Assembly: GCA_963682055.1 (NCBI GenBank)
Contig: OY821740.1
Span: 34,120,795-34,184,794 of the forward strand
Direction of reading: 5' to 3'
Length of the DNA stretch: 64,000 nt
DNA from: Primula veris
Taxonomy: Eukaryota; Streptophyta; Magnoliopsida; Ericales; Primulaceae
Below the pieces are notes generated by a model. That model did no database searches and was not told the origin of the DNA. It saw nothing but the letters and a program-made list of their open reading frames with translations. Shown piece after piece: positions 27,117 through 38,381 of the stretch; positions within the stretch are counted from its first letter, which is position 1, and each line of letters begins with the position of its first letter. A program made the translations under genes and the position numbers.

Positions 27117-30040
27117 ATGTCAATCACCACCAATACTAATGAAATAATTCCCTCACATCAAAACCCACTTTCCCCATCATCTCGACCCTCACCTAACCCT
27201 CAAGCCTGTGCAGCATGCAAACACCAGCGTCGTAAATGCACTCCCGACTGTCTCTTAGCCCCTTACTTCCCTTCCTCCGACCCCTCCTCCTTTTTAAACG
27301 CTCACCGTTTCTTCGGAGTTAAAAAAATTACCAAGACTCTTCAGGCCATACACGATCCGGTTACAAGAAACATGGCTGCGAGGTCCTTCGTTGCTCACGC
27401 CAATGCACGTGCAGCGGACCCGTCTGGAGGGTATTGGAGGGTAGCGTGTGAGCTGGAAAGGAAGATTGAGGAGTGTTCTGCGGAACTTGCGGTGGTGAAG
27501 GGGCAGTTGAGGGTTTATCGGGCTCAAGAAGAAATATTTTTTAGTAGTAATGGTAATGGGTGTCGTGGTGTTAGTAACGGCGATGAACAGATGGTTCGGG
27601 GGCAGTTAGGGATGTATAGGGCCCAAGATGGGATCTTTTTGAGTAGCGGTGGTGGTTATAATGTTAATGGCAATGGTAATATTAATGATAATGGGAGTGT
27701 TCAGGTTAGTAATTGCGGTGTTGGTTACGCGGGAGAGGAACAGATGATTATGAAGCTGCTGGATGAGAAGATCGGTGGGTTTGAGAATTTCGAGGATGGC
27801 AAGAAAGGTTCACTCTTTAGCTGCAGGTAATTGTTGTTTTTTCCATTTTTATTATTTTTTATTTTTTTAAAGTTAATTAGTAATCTACTGATAAAAAGAT
27901 TGGTACTTTAGTTTACTAGTGCGTAGTACAGTTGATGAAACCCTATTCACGATTTTTTCATTTCAGTCAGTATTTTGTTTAATTGTTGTTTGGTATTTTT
28001 TTCGTTATGATTTGAATTTTTTGAAGTTAATTAGTAATCTAATGATAAAAAAGATTGGCACTTTAGTTTACTATAGGGCTTTTGTGTAGTGTAGTTGATG
28101 AAACCCTAATCCCGATTTTTTCAGTCAGTATTTTGTACAGTATTGGTAGTGTCTGAGAAAATACTCTTAAAGAACGGGTTTCAGATTCTTTTGAGACGAT
28201 AATGCTTGATCTTTATGATTAATATTGCGAGATTTTACGTAATTATAGTGTATTTTATACTATTCGTTTTTTTTTTTTAAGTTTTACTAGTTCTCTATAG
28301 CTTACTAGGGCTTTGTGTGTAGTGTAGTTGATGAAGCCCTAATCGCTGTTTTTTCATTTCAGTCGGCATTTTGTATAATTGTCGTTTTTGTCTTTTTTCC
28401 GTTATGATTTGAATTTTGTAAAGTTAACTAGTACTCTAATGATGAAAAGATTGGTGCTTTAATTTACTAGGGCTTGTGTGTAGTGAAGTTGATGAAACCC
28501 TAATCGTGATTTTCTCAGTCAGTGTATTCTATTTAGATTAGTCTAAGAAAGTACTTCTAAAGAATGGTTTTCGGAACTTTTGAGACGATTATGATTGAAA
28601 TGGCTTGATCTTTATGATGAAAATTGAGAGATTGAACTGTAATCAGAGTGTATTCTTATTTTGTTTTTGAGATTCTACCTTTTATACGATATACACCTTA
28701 ATTAATTTGGTTGATTGTATTGGTCAGTTGTATGCTTTGATATTGTTATTAAGTGTTTGTAAACAACCAGTTTGCAATCATTTTAGCAGTTTTTGTTAAA
28801 AAGGTGGTACCACGTACATACACACCCCAACATGTACGTACAACCATTGTACAGTTCACTGTTTTAGGGAACAGTTTACAGACTAGAGAGGGGGTTAAAA
28901 AAAGGTTAAGGCTGTATACAGTCCGTGTAAAGCTAGTCGAACATGAATCATTTCCGTTTACGCTTTCATGTTCTATAACAATTGGAATTTGTTTGTGCAA
29001 GTATGACAATTTAATACCGTGCTCGTATAAGGCCTATTATCGTTTCTATCGATAAATTTATATCATAGTGATATGCATTTTTACTGCTTATACTATGCAT
29101 ACTACAATATATGGATTCACGTTTAATAAAAAAATGTAGTAAGACATCTATTGTCCCCTACCTTCCCAATTTTGAGTATTTTTCGGCCTTCGTTGATGTA
29201 AAATGACAGGACTCATAGATTTACTCGTTTTATGGCGTCATGAGACTTCATTATAAAAACCATAGGTAAATGTTTAGCTGAAGCAGAAAACACTGATCGA
29301 ACTTGGAAATCAAGGCTTCAGCTTGTTCGGAAAATTAGATAAGCATGAAAAGTATTTGTTTAAGCCTGGAGAAATATTTGTACATAAGGTGTGTGTGCTA
29401 CTTACAGTAATAAACATGCTTACTATTGGACTGGTATGGCTCAAAATCTCTACCATTTGCAAAACTGAGTTCTGAATTCTATTTAAGTTCATGCAAAGTG
29501 AATTTTTCAAAATGCCACTGTTAGTGATATACTACATTAGTTTGTTTGAATTTTATGGAGGTGTACACTTTGTTTAGCTAAATAGCGCATGTGTAGTTAA
29601 TTATGTACCGTTGCTTGGCAGTTAAAGAAGTTATAGTATATTAGTCTTATTTTGATGCTAAATATTGGGCAACTGTAAAATAGATATGAGTTTTATAATT
29701 GCTTTGTATAAATGATTTCTAAATAGTAACTCTACCCCAGCAGCAGCAAATGACTGACTTCGTTTATATATTACTACTATTTTTGGATCAAATGCAAGAT
29801 TAATTCTATTATCCCTTTCAACTTTGAGATATAGAGAATACGAATACTTTCATGTCATTATAATTTATATTATGAATTAACATAACTTTGTGGCCTTGCA
29901 GAACTAAGTTTGGGGTGAAAGAAGATGTTGAATCAAAGCGTGAAGTGGCACAAGATGAAGAAACAGAATCAAAGGTTGCAGCTTCTCTAAATTTGTCGTC
30001 ACTGAGTGATTTTATTCACAAGGTTGATATCGAAAGATAG
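27117..30040 (+). CDS. LOB-domain (LBD) transcription factor
   Basis: Exons 27117-27826 and 29902-30040 join through an AG/A codon to 282 aa. The LOB domain (about residues 30-133) has the invariant CX2CX6CX3C zinc-binding block at Cys31, Cys34, Cys41 and Cys45 and a GAS-like block around FFGVKKITKTL (65-75). LOB proteins are plant-specific nuclear DNA-binding regulators of organ boundaries, roots and metabolism. The leucine-repeat coiled coil of class I is poor here (ELERKIEECSAELAVVKGQL), so partner choice is unclear. Residues 128-144 (KGQLRVYRAQEEIFFSS) recur as a diverged copy at 161-177 within an Asn/Gly-rich linker. The 2.1-kb intron carries tandem modules. The exact LBD number is not assigned. 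Confidence 0.85.
27865..28680 (+). repeat. tandem duplication inside the LBD intron
   Basis: A module (AAAAGATTGGYRCTTTA, a GTAGTGYAGTTGATGAAACCC block and TTTCAGTCAGTATTTTGT) occurs four times, at about 27893, 28046, 28310 and 28443. Copies pair into two units of about 400 bp that share a tail ending TTTTGAGACGATNATG and TTGATCTTTATGAT (about 28190 and 28586). So the unit itself arose by duplication and was duplicated again. Confidence 0.7.
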
Positions 30041-32224
30041 ATTTTTTATTAATCTCTAGTTTGTTCTAATGTAGATTCAGTTTGTGTGTGAGTGAGACAA
30101 TTTCCTTGAGTTGCTTAGTAGATATTTCTTGTCTGTCTTACAAGGTAGAAAGAACCCGAAGCACTCTCTACTCTCTAGGATATGATTCAGCAATGTTGAA
30201 TTTGTAGAAATTTCCGCTCGTTCTTGGAAAACTTATTCACTTGTAGGTGTATTCACAACTTTGCTATCAAAATAGATTACCACAGTCGGAGCCAGCTAGC
30301 ACCATAATCGATATGAAAAAAAGGAATCGAAATTCATGTACCAATGATTTTGGTCCACCGAACGCTTTGGTTTTTTCGTATCATACTTACGCTTCGATTT
30401 TCGTATCAAACTTACGCTTTGATTTATTTATAATGTATCACTTCGTGATTTCCATTTCTCCTTTTTAGATGGAGTGTTCAGTACTAGTTATTGAATGAAT
30501 GATAACATGTAAAATGGTTGTTTTTCACATAATCTCATACATATGTGCAAGTAAACCAAATTAAATTGATAAGACACCTTAATTAGAAGTAAACAATGTT
30601 TCAATTATCATTTAGACTGGATTATTATGTAAAGAATTGGTGCAAGAATGCTTAATGCTTAACATGTCTAAGTGAAAGAATATTTATTCATCTAATTACG
30701 TGACATGTACTGATATATACAACTATTATAAATACTTTTGATGGATCGTCTTATTCAGTTGGCTTTTTTAGTTTCATTTTTGTCAATGATTAGCTATGCT
30801 ACTGTTGATGAGATAAAGACTTTTAAATAGGTGTACATAGTTTTACAACTTATATTGCAAACTAGCTTATATATATATGCCTTATTTGTCAGCGAAATGG
30901 TTTGGGAAAAAGTTGGTCTATTAAGGGATGTTGTTGAGAATGCTCTTATATACCAAATTCCTCGTAACTCTCGAGTTTCTTCTATTTTTCCAGCTACAAC
31001 TTTTATCAAAGTCAATTTATCATGAACGGATCCAAATCTTTATTTCAAGTTCAATAAGTTGGTCTTGGATTTCCTTGATATTTCATTTGAATCCAAAGTT
31101 TAAAGATACGAGTCTCTTAGTTTTCCCAATCTTTTTAGTTTTTACACTGCTTGCCTACCGAAGTTTCTCTACGAATATTTTTAATTGCTTCACCAGTTTC
31201 TGAAATTTATAGTCTCCGAAGAAGATGAAATGTTTTCTAGCAACTTTTGTAGGAATTGTTTGACAAATTTAACAACCACTGTTTAAGTACAACACCAGCT
31301 TTCGGCGACATATGCAAATATTATTCTGAAAAAAACGTGATACTCGGATTAATAACGTGGTTGTAAGTTGATGATTGAGCTTACAAGAACTATCTTGATC
31401 AATTATAGCTCAATGCCTCCATCAAAAATTAAGTTGCAGGTTATGTATAAGTAACTGGTGTATACAAAACATAGATGACTATATGATTAATGCAGAAATC
31501 TCTAAAACATTTGACAAATTGTCCAGCTAATTAAAATTGAATTAAATGACAATTATAAAAAAGAACCAGTAATTTGTTTATAAAACCACGACCATGCAGC
31601 TATGCAAGGTATGCATGTATCATAATGGTCAAATTAAAAGTTAACCAGGTGTTTTAAAATGATCGATCGGAAGGATAACCTTCTCATACATACAATTATG
31701 CATCCAGATATGAATTGCAAGAAAGCATAACCTTCTCATACATATTATGCATCCGGTATTTCATATCTGAACCGGAACTTTAGATGAGAGGGGCTGTTTT
31801 TCTAGATTTTTTTCTTCCTACTCTATACGAGTTTTTTCCCCAATAATATAAAAGTGGTTGAACTTGAATTTTTTTAATCAAAATAGATAAGAACAAAATT
31901 ATTTTCTCATTAATTTATATCAAAATTGGAGGGATAGAGCCGGATGTCTCCGCCTAATTTCTTCAATGGAATTGAATAGAGGAAGATGCTATGTCACTCA
32001 TCGGTTAGGACGACAGCGAAGTATATTGAATTTCGGATACAATATTCTTCGACGAGTATTTAGTTAAAGCCCTATTATAGTCAAGAAGAGCAAGCTCGCC
32101 GTAGTTATTATGCAACTGCTTGCATCAAAGTCATAGTAATTCATAGCTCACTATATATATACATATATATACATGTTTAGTGGTTAAAACTGATTAGGGA
32201 CCAGTTGAAGTACCAAGTAAATTT
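30041..32224. other. intergenic DNA between LBD and gypsy element
   Basis: Includes the LBD 3'UTR at the left. A short direct repeat (ATAACCTTCTCATACATA and ATTATGCATCC) lies at 31675-31705 and 31727-31754. Nothing else is supported. Confidence 0.4.
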
Positions 32225-32229
32225 CTTTC
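32225..32229. repeat. left target duplication of gypsy element
   Basis: CTTTC adjoins the 5' LTR and is matched by CTTTC at 37564-37568. Confidence 0.85.
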
Positions 32230-32624
32230 TACAGTGAAGCTATGTCTAAGAAGCTGCTATTAACAAAGGCTGTGAAGGATTGGGAAGAGGTGAATGAGAT
32301 GAAGAAGGAGGTGAAGAAACCTAAAAGGGTAGAGAGAGAGAGAAGAAGGCGCAGCTATGCTGCTGTATGTTTTTTTATGTATTTCTTTTTATTTGTTTTA
32401 TTAAAGTATAAGTGTGTATTAATTAGGACCATAGGATTGACTTAACCTAGAGTCACAGGATCACGCCATGTGGCAGCAGTTTTAAAACTGCTTAGTAACT
32501 GCCTATAGTTTGTAACTTCCTCTTTTTAGTATTTAAACTATGTAATGTAACAATGAAGGGAATCAAATATTAAGAATCAGTTTCGTTTACATTTTCTTTC
32601 AGTTTTTACTTGGAACTCACTGCA
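32230..32624 (+). repeat. gypsy 5' LTR
   Basis: 395 bp, begins TACAGTGAAGC and ends ACTCACTGCA. It carries the same C-terminal codons as the 3' LTR but lacks one C (AAACCTAAAA versus AAACCCTAAAA), so that frame would read past the stop used in the 3' copy. Confidence 0.93.
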
Positions 32625-32628
32625 ATTT

Positions 32629-32641
32629 TGGTATCAGAGCC
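32629..32641 (+). other. gypsy primer-binding site
   Basis: TGGTATCAGAGCC, complementary to the 3' end of plant initiator Met tRNA, four bases after the 5' LTR and ten before the polyprotein ATG. Confidence 0.9.
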
Positions 32642-32650
32642 GTCTTTCTG

Positions 32651-35600
32651 ATGACCGGAAAGCGATCCCAGTCATCTTTAAAGGGGGTTCAACCCCCAGA
32701 ACAACCTTTTTCACAATCAAACCCACCCTTAATTCAACCAGAAACTTCAAATACTTTAACTACAGACCAAAAACTGGATCAATTACAAGCCCTACTGTTG
32801 GCTAGTTTGGAAGATAAAAAGCTTATGGAACAGCAGTTGACATTGATGAATCAACAAATACAGCAAATCTTTTTGTCTCAAGACAAAGGAAAGAACAAAG
32901 AAGCGGATTACCATGGCTCATCTTCATCCCCACTCCAGCCAAAAGGTCATTCTCTGGTCAATGAAACATCCAGTAATCTGGTACCTGATCCAAACCAAAT
33001 CAATTTTAAATCAGTCAGACTTGAATTTCCAAAGTTTTTTGGTGGAAAAAGTGTGGAATGGGTATACAAGGCCAATCAATTTTTTAAATTGTATAATACC
33101 CCTGATAATCAAAAAATAACCATAGCAAATATGCATTTTGAGGATCAAGCACTTATTTGGTATCAAAATCAAGAAAATGCTGGGTTAATCACTACTTGGG
33201 AAGAATTTACTGAACAACTCATTAGGAGGTTTTCTGATAATCTTAATGAAGATCCTTTAGATCTGTTAATTAAAATAAGGCAAACTGGTACTGTTAAGGA
33301 GTATAAAAATGAGTTTGAGTCTATTTCTAACAGAGTAAAGGATCTGTCTGAGAATCATAGGTTGGTGTATTTCATTAGTGGCCTTAAGGAACTAATTGGA
33401 TTAAGTGTGAGAATGCTATTTCCTAAGGATGTTGAAACTGATTTTTCTATAGCCACTTACCAAGAAGAAAAACTACTGTTAGAAAGAAAGTATCAATTCA
33501 AAAATCTTAATAACAATCCTAAGTTTAGCACACCTACTCCACATTCAACTTATACTAGGGTACACAGCCCAAGTAGTACTGTTAAAGTACCAATTAAAAG
33601 GCTAACACCAACTGAGTTAGAAGAAAGAAGGAGTAAAAACTTGTGTTACAATTGTGATGAAAAGTGGGTTAGAGGTCATATTTGTGTTAAGCCAAAGCTT
33701 TATCTTCTTTATAATGAATTAGAGAATAATGAAGAAACTGAAAAAGAAGTCTGTATAAGTGAAACAGATGAGGAAAATACCAATGAACAACCTGAAATCA
33801 CTTTACAAGCAATCTCTGGAGGTATTAACTCTAATTCAATTAGGTTTGTAGGTAAAATACTTGGGCAGAAAGTGGGAATTCTAGTGGATTCAGGAAGCAC
33901 ACATAACTTTATTGATCCTAGGTGGGTTACTAAGTTAAAATTACCTAGCAGTGAAAAAAGTAAAGTTAGTGTGAAGGTGGCTAATGGTGAAACCTTGCAA
34001 AGTATGGGACTGTGTAAAAAACTTAGAGTCAACATACAGGGTAATCATTTTAAATTGGATTGTTTGGTACTTCCTTTAGTTGGCTATGACATGGTTTTAG
34101 GGGTCCAGTGGCTAAGGACTTTAGGGGAAATTGTATGTGATTTTCAAAACTTAACCATGGCTTTCAATTTTGAAGGGTCACAACTCAAGTTAAAGGGAAT
34201 TAACAACAACTCCACTGGAATCACTGAATTTAATTACTTAGAGGGTAAAGAGATTAAAGGGCAGGGACTTATCTTGCAATTATATTCAACTTTTGTACAA
34301 CATGATGCCTCTCTTGAGACTTCTAAATTTGAAACCCTTTTGAGAGATTTTCCAGAAATTTTTTCTGAGCCAAAGGGGCTACCACCTGAAAGGCAACATG
34401 AACACAAAATTGAATTAGTGGCAGGTACAAGTCCAATTTCAGTCAGGCCCTATAGGTATCCTTACTTTCAAAAGAATGAAATTGAAAAGATAATAGCTGA
34501 GTTGTTAGAAAATGGGTTTATAAGACCTAGTCAATCACCTTATTCATCACCAGTAATCTTAGTTAAAAAAGCTGATGGAACCTGGAGAATGTGTGTAGAC
34601 TATAGGGCTTTAAATCAAGCTACTATTAAAGATAAATTTCCTATTCCAGTTGTTGATGAATTATTGGATGAATTAAAGGGTGCATGTATTTTCTCTAAAC
34701 TAGACCTTAGGTCAGGGTATCATCAAATTAGAATGGCTGAAAAGGATATCCCTAAGACTGCATTTAGGACTCATGAAGGTCAGTATGAGTTTTTAGTAAT
34801 GCCTTTTGGACTAACTAATGCCCCAGCAACCTTTCAGAGCACAATGAATGCTGTTTTTAAACCTTATTTAAGGAAATTTGTGTTGGTTTTCTTTGATGAC
34901 ATCCTAGTTTATAGTAAGTCTAAAGAGGAGCATGAGCATCATTTAAAATTAACTTTAGAAACCATGAGTAAACACCAGTTTTTTGCTAAGCAATCTAAGT
35001 GTAAATTCTTTCAACAAGAAATAGATTACTTAGGCCACATAATATCTCAAGAAGGTGTAAGTGCAGACCCTCAAAAGATAAAAGCTATGGTTGATTGGCC
35101 AGTTCCAAAAACTTTAAAAGGGTTGAGGGGTTTTCTGGGATTAACAGGTTATTATAGAAGGTTTATAAAAAATTATGGTGGAATTGCAAGTCCATTGACT
35201 GATTTATTAAAGAAAAATGCCTTTGTTTGGAATGAAATGGCAGAAAAATCCTTTAATAATCTCAAAATTGCCGTTACTACCCCACCAGTTCTTACCTTAC
35301 CTGATTTTACCAAATCCTTTGAGATTGAATGTGATGCATCTGGCACTGGAATTGGAGCTGTCCTACAACAAGAAAAAAAGCCAATTGCCTACTTTAGTAA
35401 AGGATTGAAAGGAAGATTACTTAGTCTATCTACTTATGAGAAGGAGTTGTATGCATTAGTACAAGCTATTCAAAAATGGAGGCCTTACCTTTTTGGTCAG
35501 GAATTTTTGGTTAGAACTGACCACCAAAGCTTAAAATACTTACTAGAACAAAAAATAGGCACTCCAACTCAGCAGAAATGGCTTTCAAAATTATTGGGTT

Positions 35601-37264
35601 ATAATTTTAAAATTCTATACAAGCAAGGTATTCAAAACAAAGCTGCTGATGCTTTATCTAGGCAAAATGAGAGTCTAGGAATGTGCTTTTCTTTAATGGT
35701 AATTAGTCCTACTTCTGAATTAGCAGAAACAATAAAACAATCTTACCTGGTTGACCCAAGGGTACAAAAAATAACAGAAGAAATGGAGCAGGGGGTTTTG
35801 TCATCTTTAGGTTATAAATGGGTGAATGGACTGCTTTTTTACAAAAACAGGTTGTATATTCCTAATGACTCTAAAATGAAATTGAAAATGCTGGAGCTTC
35901 TTCATGAAGACCCCACTTCTGGCCACAGTGGATTAACAAAAAGTTTAAACCTTGCTTATAAAGAAGTGTTTTGGCCTGGACTTAAAAAAGATTTTGAAAA
36001 TTTTATTTCAACTTGTGAGGTATGTCAAAGATGCAAATATGGAAAAACAAAATCTTTTGGGCTGCTTCAACCCCTACCTATGCCAGAACAAGAATGGTCT
36101 GAGATCAGTATGGATTTCATAAATGGACTACCTACCTCAAATGGTTACAATTGCATATGGGTGATTGTGGACAGGTTAACAAAGTACTCCCATTTTATAC
36201 CTTTGAAGCATCCTTTTGTGGCTGCAGACCTAGCAAAAATTTTCTTAAAAGAGGTTTTCAAACTACATGGGCTTCCTAAGAAAATTGTTTCAGATAGAGA
36301 CACTGTCTTTACAAGTGATTTTTGGCAAGAACTATTTAAGCTGCTGGGACCAAAACTACTTCTAAGTACAGCTTTCCACCCACAGACTGATGGCCAAACA
36401 GAAGTTGTTAACAAGACCCTAGAAACTTACTTGAGATGCTACTCATCTGACTTTCCAAAAAAATGGTCTCTCTGGATTTACTTAGCTGAATATTGGTACA
36501 ATACCTCCTATCATGCCACAATTAAAATGCCACCCTTTAAAGCCCTATATGGATATGATCCTCCTAAGTTATGTCATTACCTTATTAACAGTGATCATAA
36601 GCCAGATGTCCAAGACCTTTTAACCACAAAGAATGAGATTCTCCATACCCTAAAACACAATTACTTACAAGCCCAGAACAGAATGAAACAAAATACAGAC
36701 CTAAAGAGGGTGGATAAAAGTTTTGAGATTGGGGAATTTGTTTACCTGAAATTGCAACCTTATCGACAAGTCTCAGTGGTAAAAAGAAAAAATCAAAAGC
36801 TAGCACCCAGATTTTTTGGCCCCTACAAAATAATAGCCAAAATTGGATCAGTGGCTTATAAATTAGACCTTCCTCAAGGGAGCTCAATACACCCAGTTTT
36901 TCATGTGTCACAATTGAAATTAAGGGTACAAAAGAAAGATCAAATAATGCCAGATTTACCTCAACAAGATATGCAGGGGCGCCTTCGACCATTACCAATA
37001 CAGTTTTTAGATTTACGCCAACAAAAAAGAGGCATGAGGGTTTGGGATGAAATTTTGGTACAATGGAGTGGCCAATTGGAGAAAGAGGCAACTTGGGAAA
37101 ATTTGCGTAGGATAATTTATCAATTTAATGATCTTGTGGGCAAGATAAAGCTTAAGGGAGAGGGAATTTGCAGTGAAGCTATGTCTAAGAAGCTGCTATT
37201 AACAAAGGCTGTGAAGGATTGGGAAGAGGTGAATGAGATGAAGAAGGAGGTGAAGAAACCCTAA
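32651..37264 (+). CDS. gypsy Gag-Pol polyprotein with chromodomain
   Basis: A single 1,537-aa frame. Order: Gag (about 1-320), CCHC-like knuckle CYNCDEKWVRGHIC (about 331-344), aspartic protease with DSGS (about 413), reverse transcriptase with the FFDD catalytic box (near 747), RNase H starting at ECDASG (about 893), integrase with an HHCC zinc region (about 1090-1125) and the DDE core, then a C-terminal chromodomain (about 1460-1505, QWSG and EATWE). The gag-pol fusion without a frameshift is usual for plant chromoviruses. The frame continues through the polypurine region and ends 96 nt inside the 3' LTR, so the last 31 residues are LTR-encoded. No inactivating change is visible. Confidence 0.95.
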   Translation: MTGKRSQSSLKGVQPPEQPFSQSNPPLIQPETSNTLTTDQKLDQLQALLLASLEDKKLMEQQLTLMNQQIQQIFLSQDKGKNKEADYHGSSSSPLQPKGHSLVNETSSNLVPDPNQINFKSVRLEFPKFFGGKSVEWVYKANQFFKLYNTPDNQKITIANMHFEDQALIWYQNQENAGLITTWEEFTEQLIRRFSDNLNEDPLDLLIKIRQTGTVKEYKNEFESISNRVKDLSENHRLVYFISGLKELIGLSVRMLFPKDVETDFSIATYQEEKLLLERKYQFKNLNNNPKFSTPTPHSTYTRVHSPSSTVKVPIKRLTPTELEERRSKNLCYNCDEKWVRGHICVKPKLYLLYNELENNEETEKEVCISETDEENTNEQPEITLQAISGGINSNSIRFVGKILGQKVGILVDSGSTHNFIDPRWVTKLKLPSSEKSKVSVKVANGETLQSMGLCKKLRVNIQGNHFKLDCLVLPLVGYDMVLGVQWLRTLGEIVCDFQNLTMAFNFEGSQLKLKGINNNSTGITEFNYLEGKEIKGQGLILQLYSTFVQHDASLETSKFETLLRDFPEIFSEPKGLPPERQHEHKIELVAGTSPISVRPYRYPYFQKNEIEKIIAELLENGFIRPSQSPYSSPVILVKKADGTWRMCVDYRALNQATIKDKFPIPVVDELLDELKGACIFSKLDLRSGYHQIRMAEKDIPKTAFRTHEGQYEFLVMPFGLTNAPATFQSTMNAVFKPYLRKFVLVFFDDILVYSKSKEEHEHHLKLTLETMSKHQFFAKQSKCKFFQQEIDYLGHIISQEGVSADPQKIKAMVDWPVPKTLKGLRGFLGLTGYYRRFIKNYGGIASPLTDLLKKNAFVWNEMAEKSFNNLKIAVTTPPVLTLPDFTKSFEIECDASGTGIGAVLQQEKKPIAYFSKGLKGRLLSLSTYEKELYALVQAIQKWRPYLFGQEFLVRTDHQSLKYLLEQKIGTPTQQKWLSKLLGYNFKILYKQGIQNKAADALSRQNESLGMCFSLMVISPTSELAETIKQSYLVDPRVQKITEEMEQGVLSSLGYKWVNGLLFYKNRLYIPNDSKMKLKMLELLHEDPTSGHSGLTKSLNLAYKEVFWPGLKKDFENFISTCEVCQRCKYGKTKSFGLLQPLPMPEQEWSEISMDFINGLPTSNGYNCIWVIVDRLTKYSHFIPLKHPFVAADLAKIFLKEVFKLHGLPKKIVSDRDTVFTSDFWQELFKLLGPKLLLSTAFHPQTDGQTEVVNKTLETYLRCYSSDFPKKWSLWIYLAEYWYNTSYHATIKMPPFKALYGYDPPKLCHYLINSDHKPDVQDLLTTKNEILHTLKHNYLQAQNRMKQNTDLKRVDKSFEIGEFVYLKLQPYRQVSVVKRKNQKLAPRFFGPYKIIAKIGSVAYKLDLPQGSSIHPVFHVSQLKLRVQKKDQIMPDLPQQDMQGRLRPLPIQFLDLRQQKRGMRVWDEILVQWSGQLEKEATWENLRRIIYQFNDLVGKIKLKGEGICSEAMSKKLLLTKAVKDWEEVNEMKKEVKKP
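37152..37168 (+). other. gypsy polypurine tract
   Basis: AAGGGAGAGGGAA plus a few bases just before the 3' LTR; it lies inside the polyprotein reading frame. Confidence 0.7.
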
Positions 37265-37563
37265 AAGGGTAGAGAGAGAGAGAAGAAGGCGCAGCTATGC
37301 TGCTGTATGTTTTTTATGTATTTCTTTTTATTTGTTTTATTAAAGTTTAAGTGTGTATTAATTAGGACCATAGGATTGACTTAACCTAGAGTCACAGGAT
37401 CACGCCATGTGGCAGCAGTTTTAAAACTGCTTAGTAACTGCCTATAGTTTGTAACTTCCTCTTTTTAGTATTTAAACTATGTAATGTAACAATGAAGGGA
37501 ATCAAATATTAAGAATCAGTTTCGTTTACATTTTCTTTCAGTTTTTACTTGGAACTCACTGCA
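37169..37563 (+). repeat. gypsy 3' LTR
   Basis: 395 bp with intact TGCAGTGA start and TCACTGCA end. Contains the polyprotein stop codon at 37262-37264. Confidence 0.93.
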
Positions 37564-37568
37564 CTTTC

Positions 37569-38196
37569 CAACAAGTGTAGATAAGTATGGATATTTAGTA
37601 TCTAGCATATGTGATAGACACATATAGTCTTGAAAAATTAGTCAATTTTCTCTCATGAGAAAGTTAATTAGATGGGATCATCAAGAAAAAACCTTAATTT
37701 GAAGAATCATTGATATTTCATTTCATACTCTGTTACGTTTAGATTCACTCCAGTGATAACATTAATAAGAGTAATTTTGACAAAACCTTTATCGAAATGT
37801 AGTTGATCAGACCTGGTTTGAGTACACAAATTAGGCTGCCTAAACCTGATTTGAGGACTTATTTCAAAAAAAAAAAAAAAAAACTGATTTGAGGACGAAT
37901 CAAATTGTTATGAAAGTTTTTTTTTTTTTTCAAACATTAAATCTAGTACTTGTCTTTCAAAGCAAAACACCAAAAAATTCTCCATCTGTAATAATTTTTA
38001 AAACCAACATAGGATTTCTTTTCTTAATTTTAAACTTGCAGATTGTGAATATACAACTCCTAAAAGTATATATATATATATATAGACACTCCATTTCATC
38101 ATAGTGACAACATCCGAACATGCGACTTCAGAATTTTCTTTTTGTTTGATTTCTTAAACAGTGTCCTTTGGGTTCACCAAACAGTATGACAATTAC
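37569..38196. other. short intergenic stretch
   Basis: AT-rich DNA with a duplicated CTGATTTGAGGAC word (about 37848 and 37884), poly-A/T runs and a TA microsatellite (about 38069-38084). No gene seen. Confidence 0.4.
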
Positions 38197-38199
38197 TAA

Positions 38200-38381
38200 C
38201 GCTACAAAAAAATACTCAAATAGCGACGGGATTAGTGACGATATTTTTTGTTACGAGCTTATTAGCGACGGTTTTTGTGACGGCTTTGTGACAGTTTAGT
38301 CAATTTGTGACAATTTTTTAAATCAGTGACATGTTTGTTACATATTTTGACTCTCACTAAATCAAACATTATTTTATAGTG
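38200..38381. mobile_element. CACTA-like MITE (182 bp)
   Basis: Left end CGCTACAAAAAAATA and right end TATTTTATAGTG are near-inverted copies of a CACTA terminus, with TAGCGACGG-type subterminal words and a 3-bp target duplication TAA at 38197-38199 and 38382-38384. No coding capacity. Confidence 0.65.

Larger units (their letters stand above)
32230..37563 (+). mobile_element. Ty3/gypsy chromovirus, intact and young
   Basis: 5,334 bp with 395-bp LTRs (32230-32624, 37169-37563), TGCAGTGA/TCACTGCA termini (second base A in the 5' LTR), 5-bp target duplications CTTTC and an initiator-Met primer site. I see two substitutions and two 1-bp indels between LTRs (about 1%). One open frame encodes the whole polyprotein including a C-terminal chromodomain. 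Compact size and short LTRs suggest the Reina-type lineage, but that is a guess. It is probably capable of movement if transcribed. Confidence 0.95.

Noticed and set aside
31920..32120. Possible organelle-derived insert
   Set aside because: Composition and a few words suggested it, but I could not match it to any organelle gene from memory.
36585..37091. 168-aa minus-strand open frame
   Set aside because: Antisense shadow of the gypsy integrase/chromodomain region.
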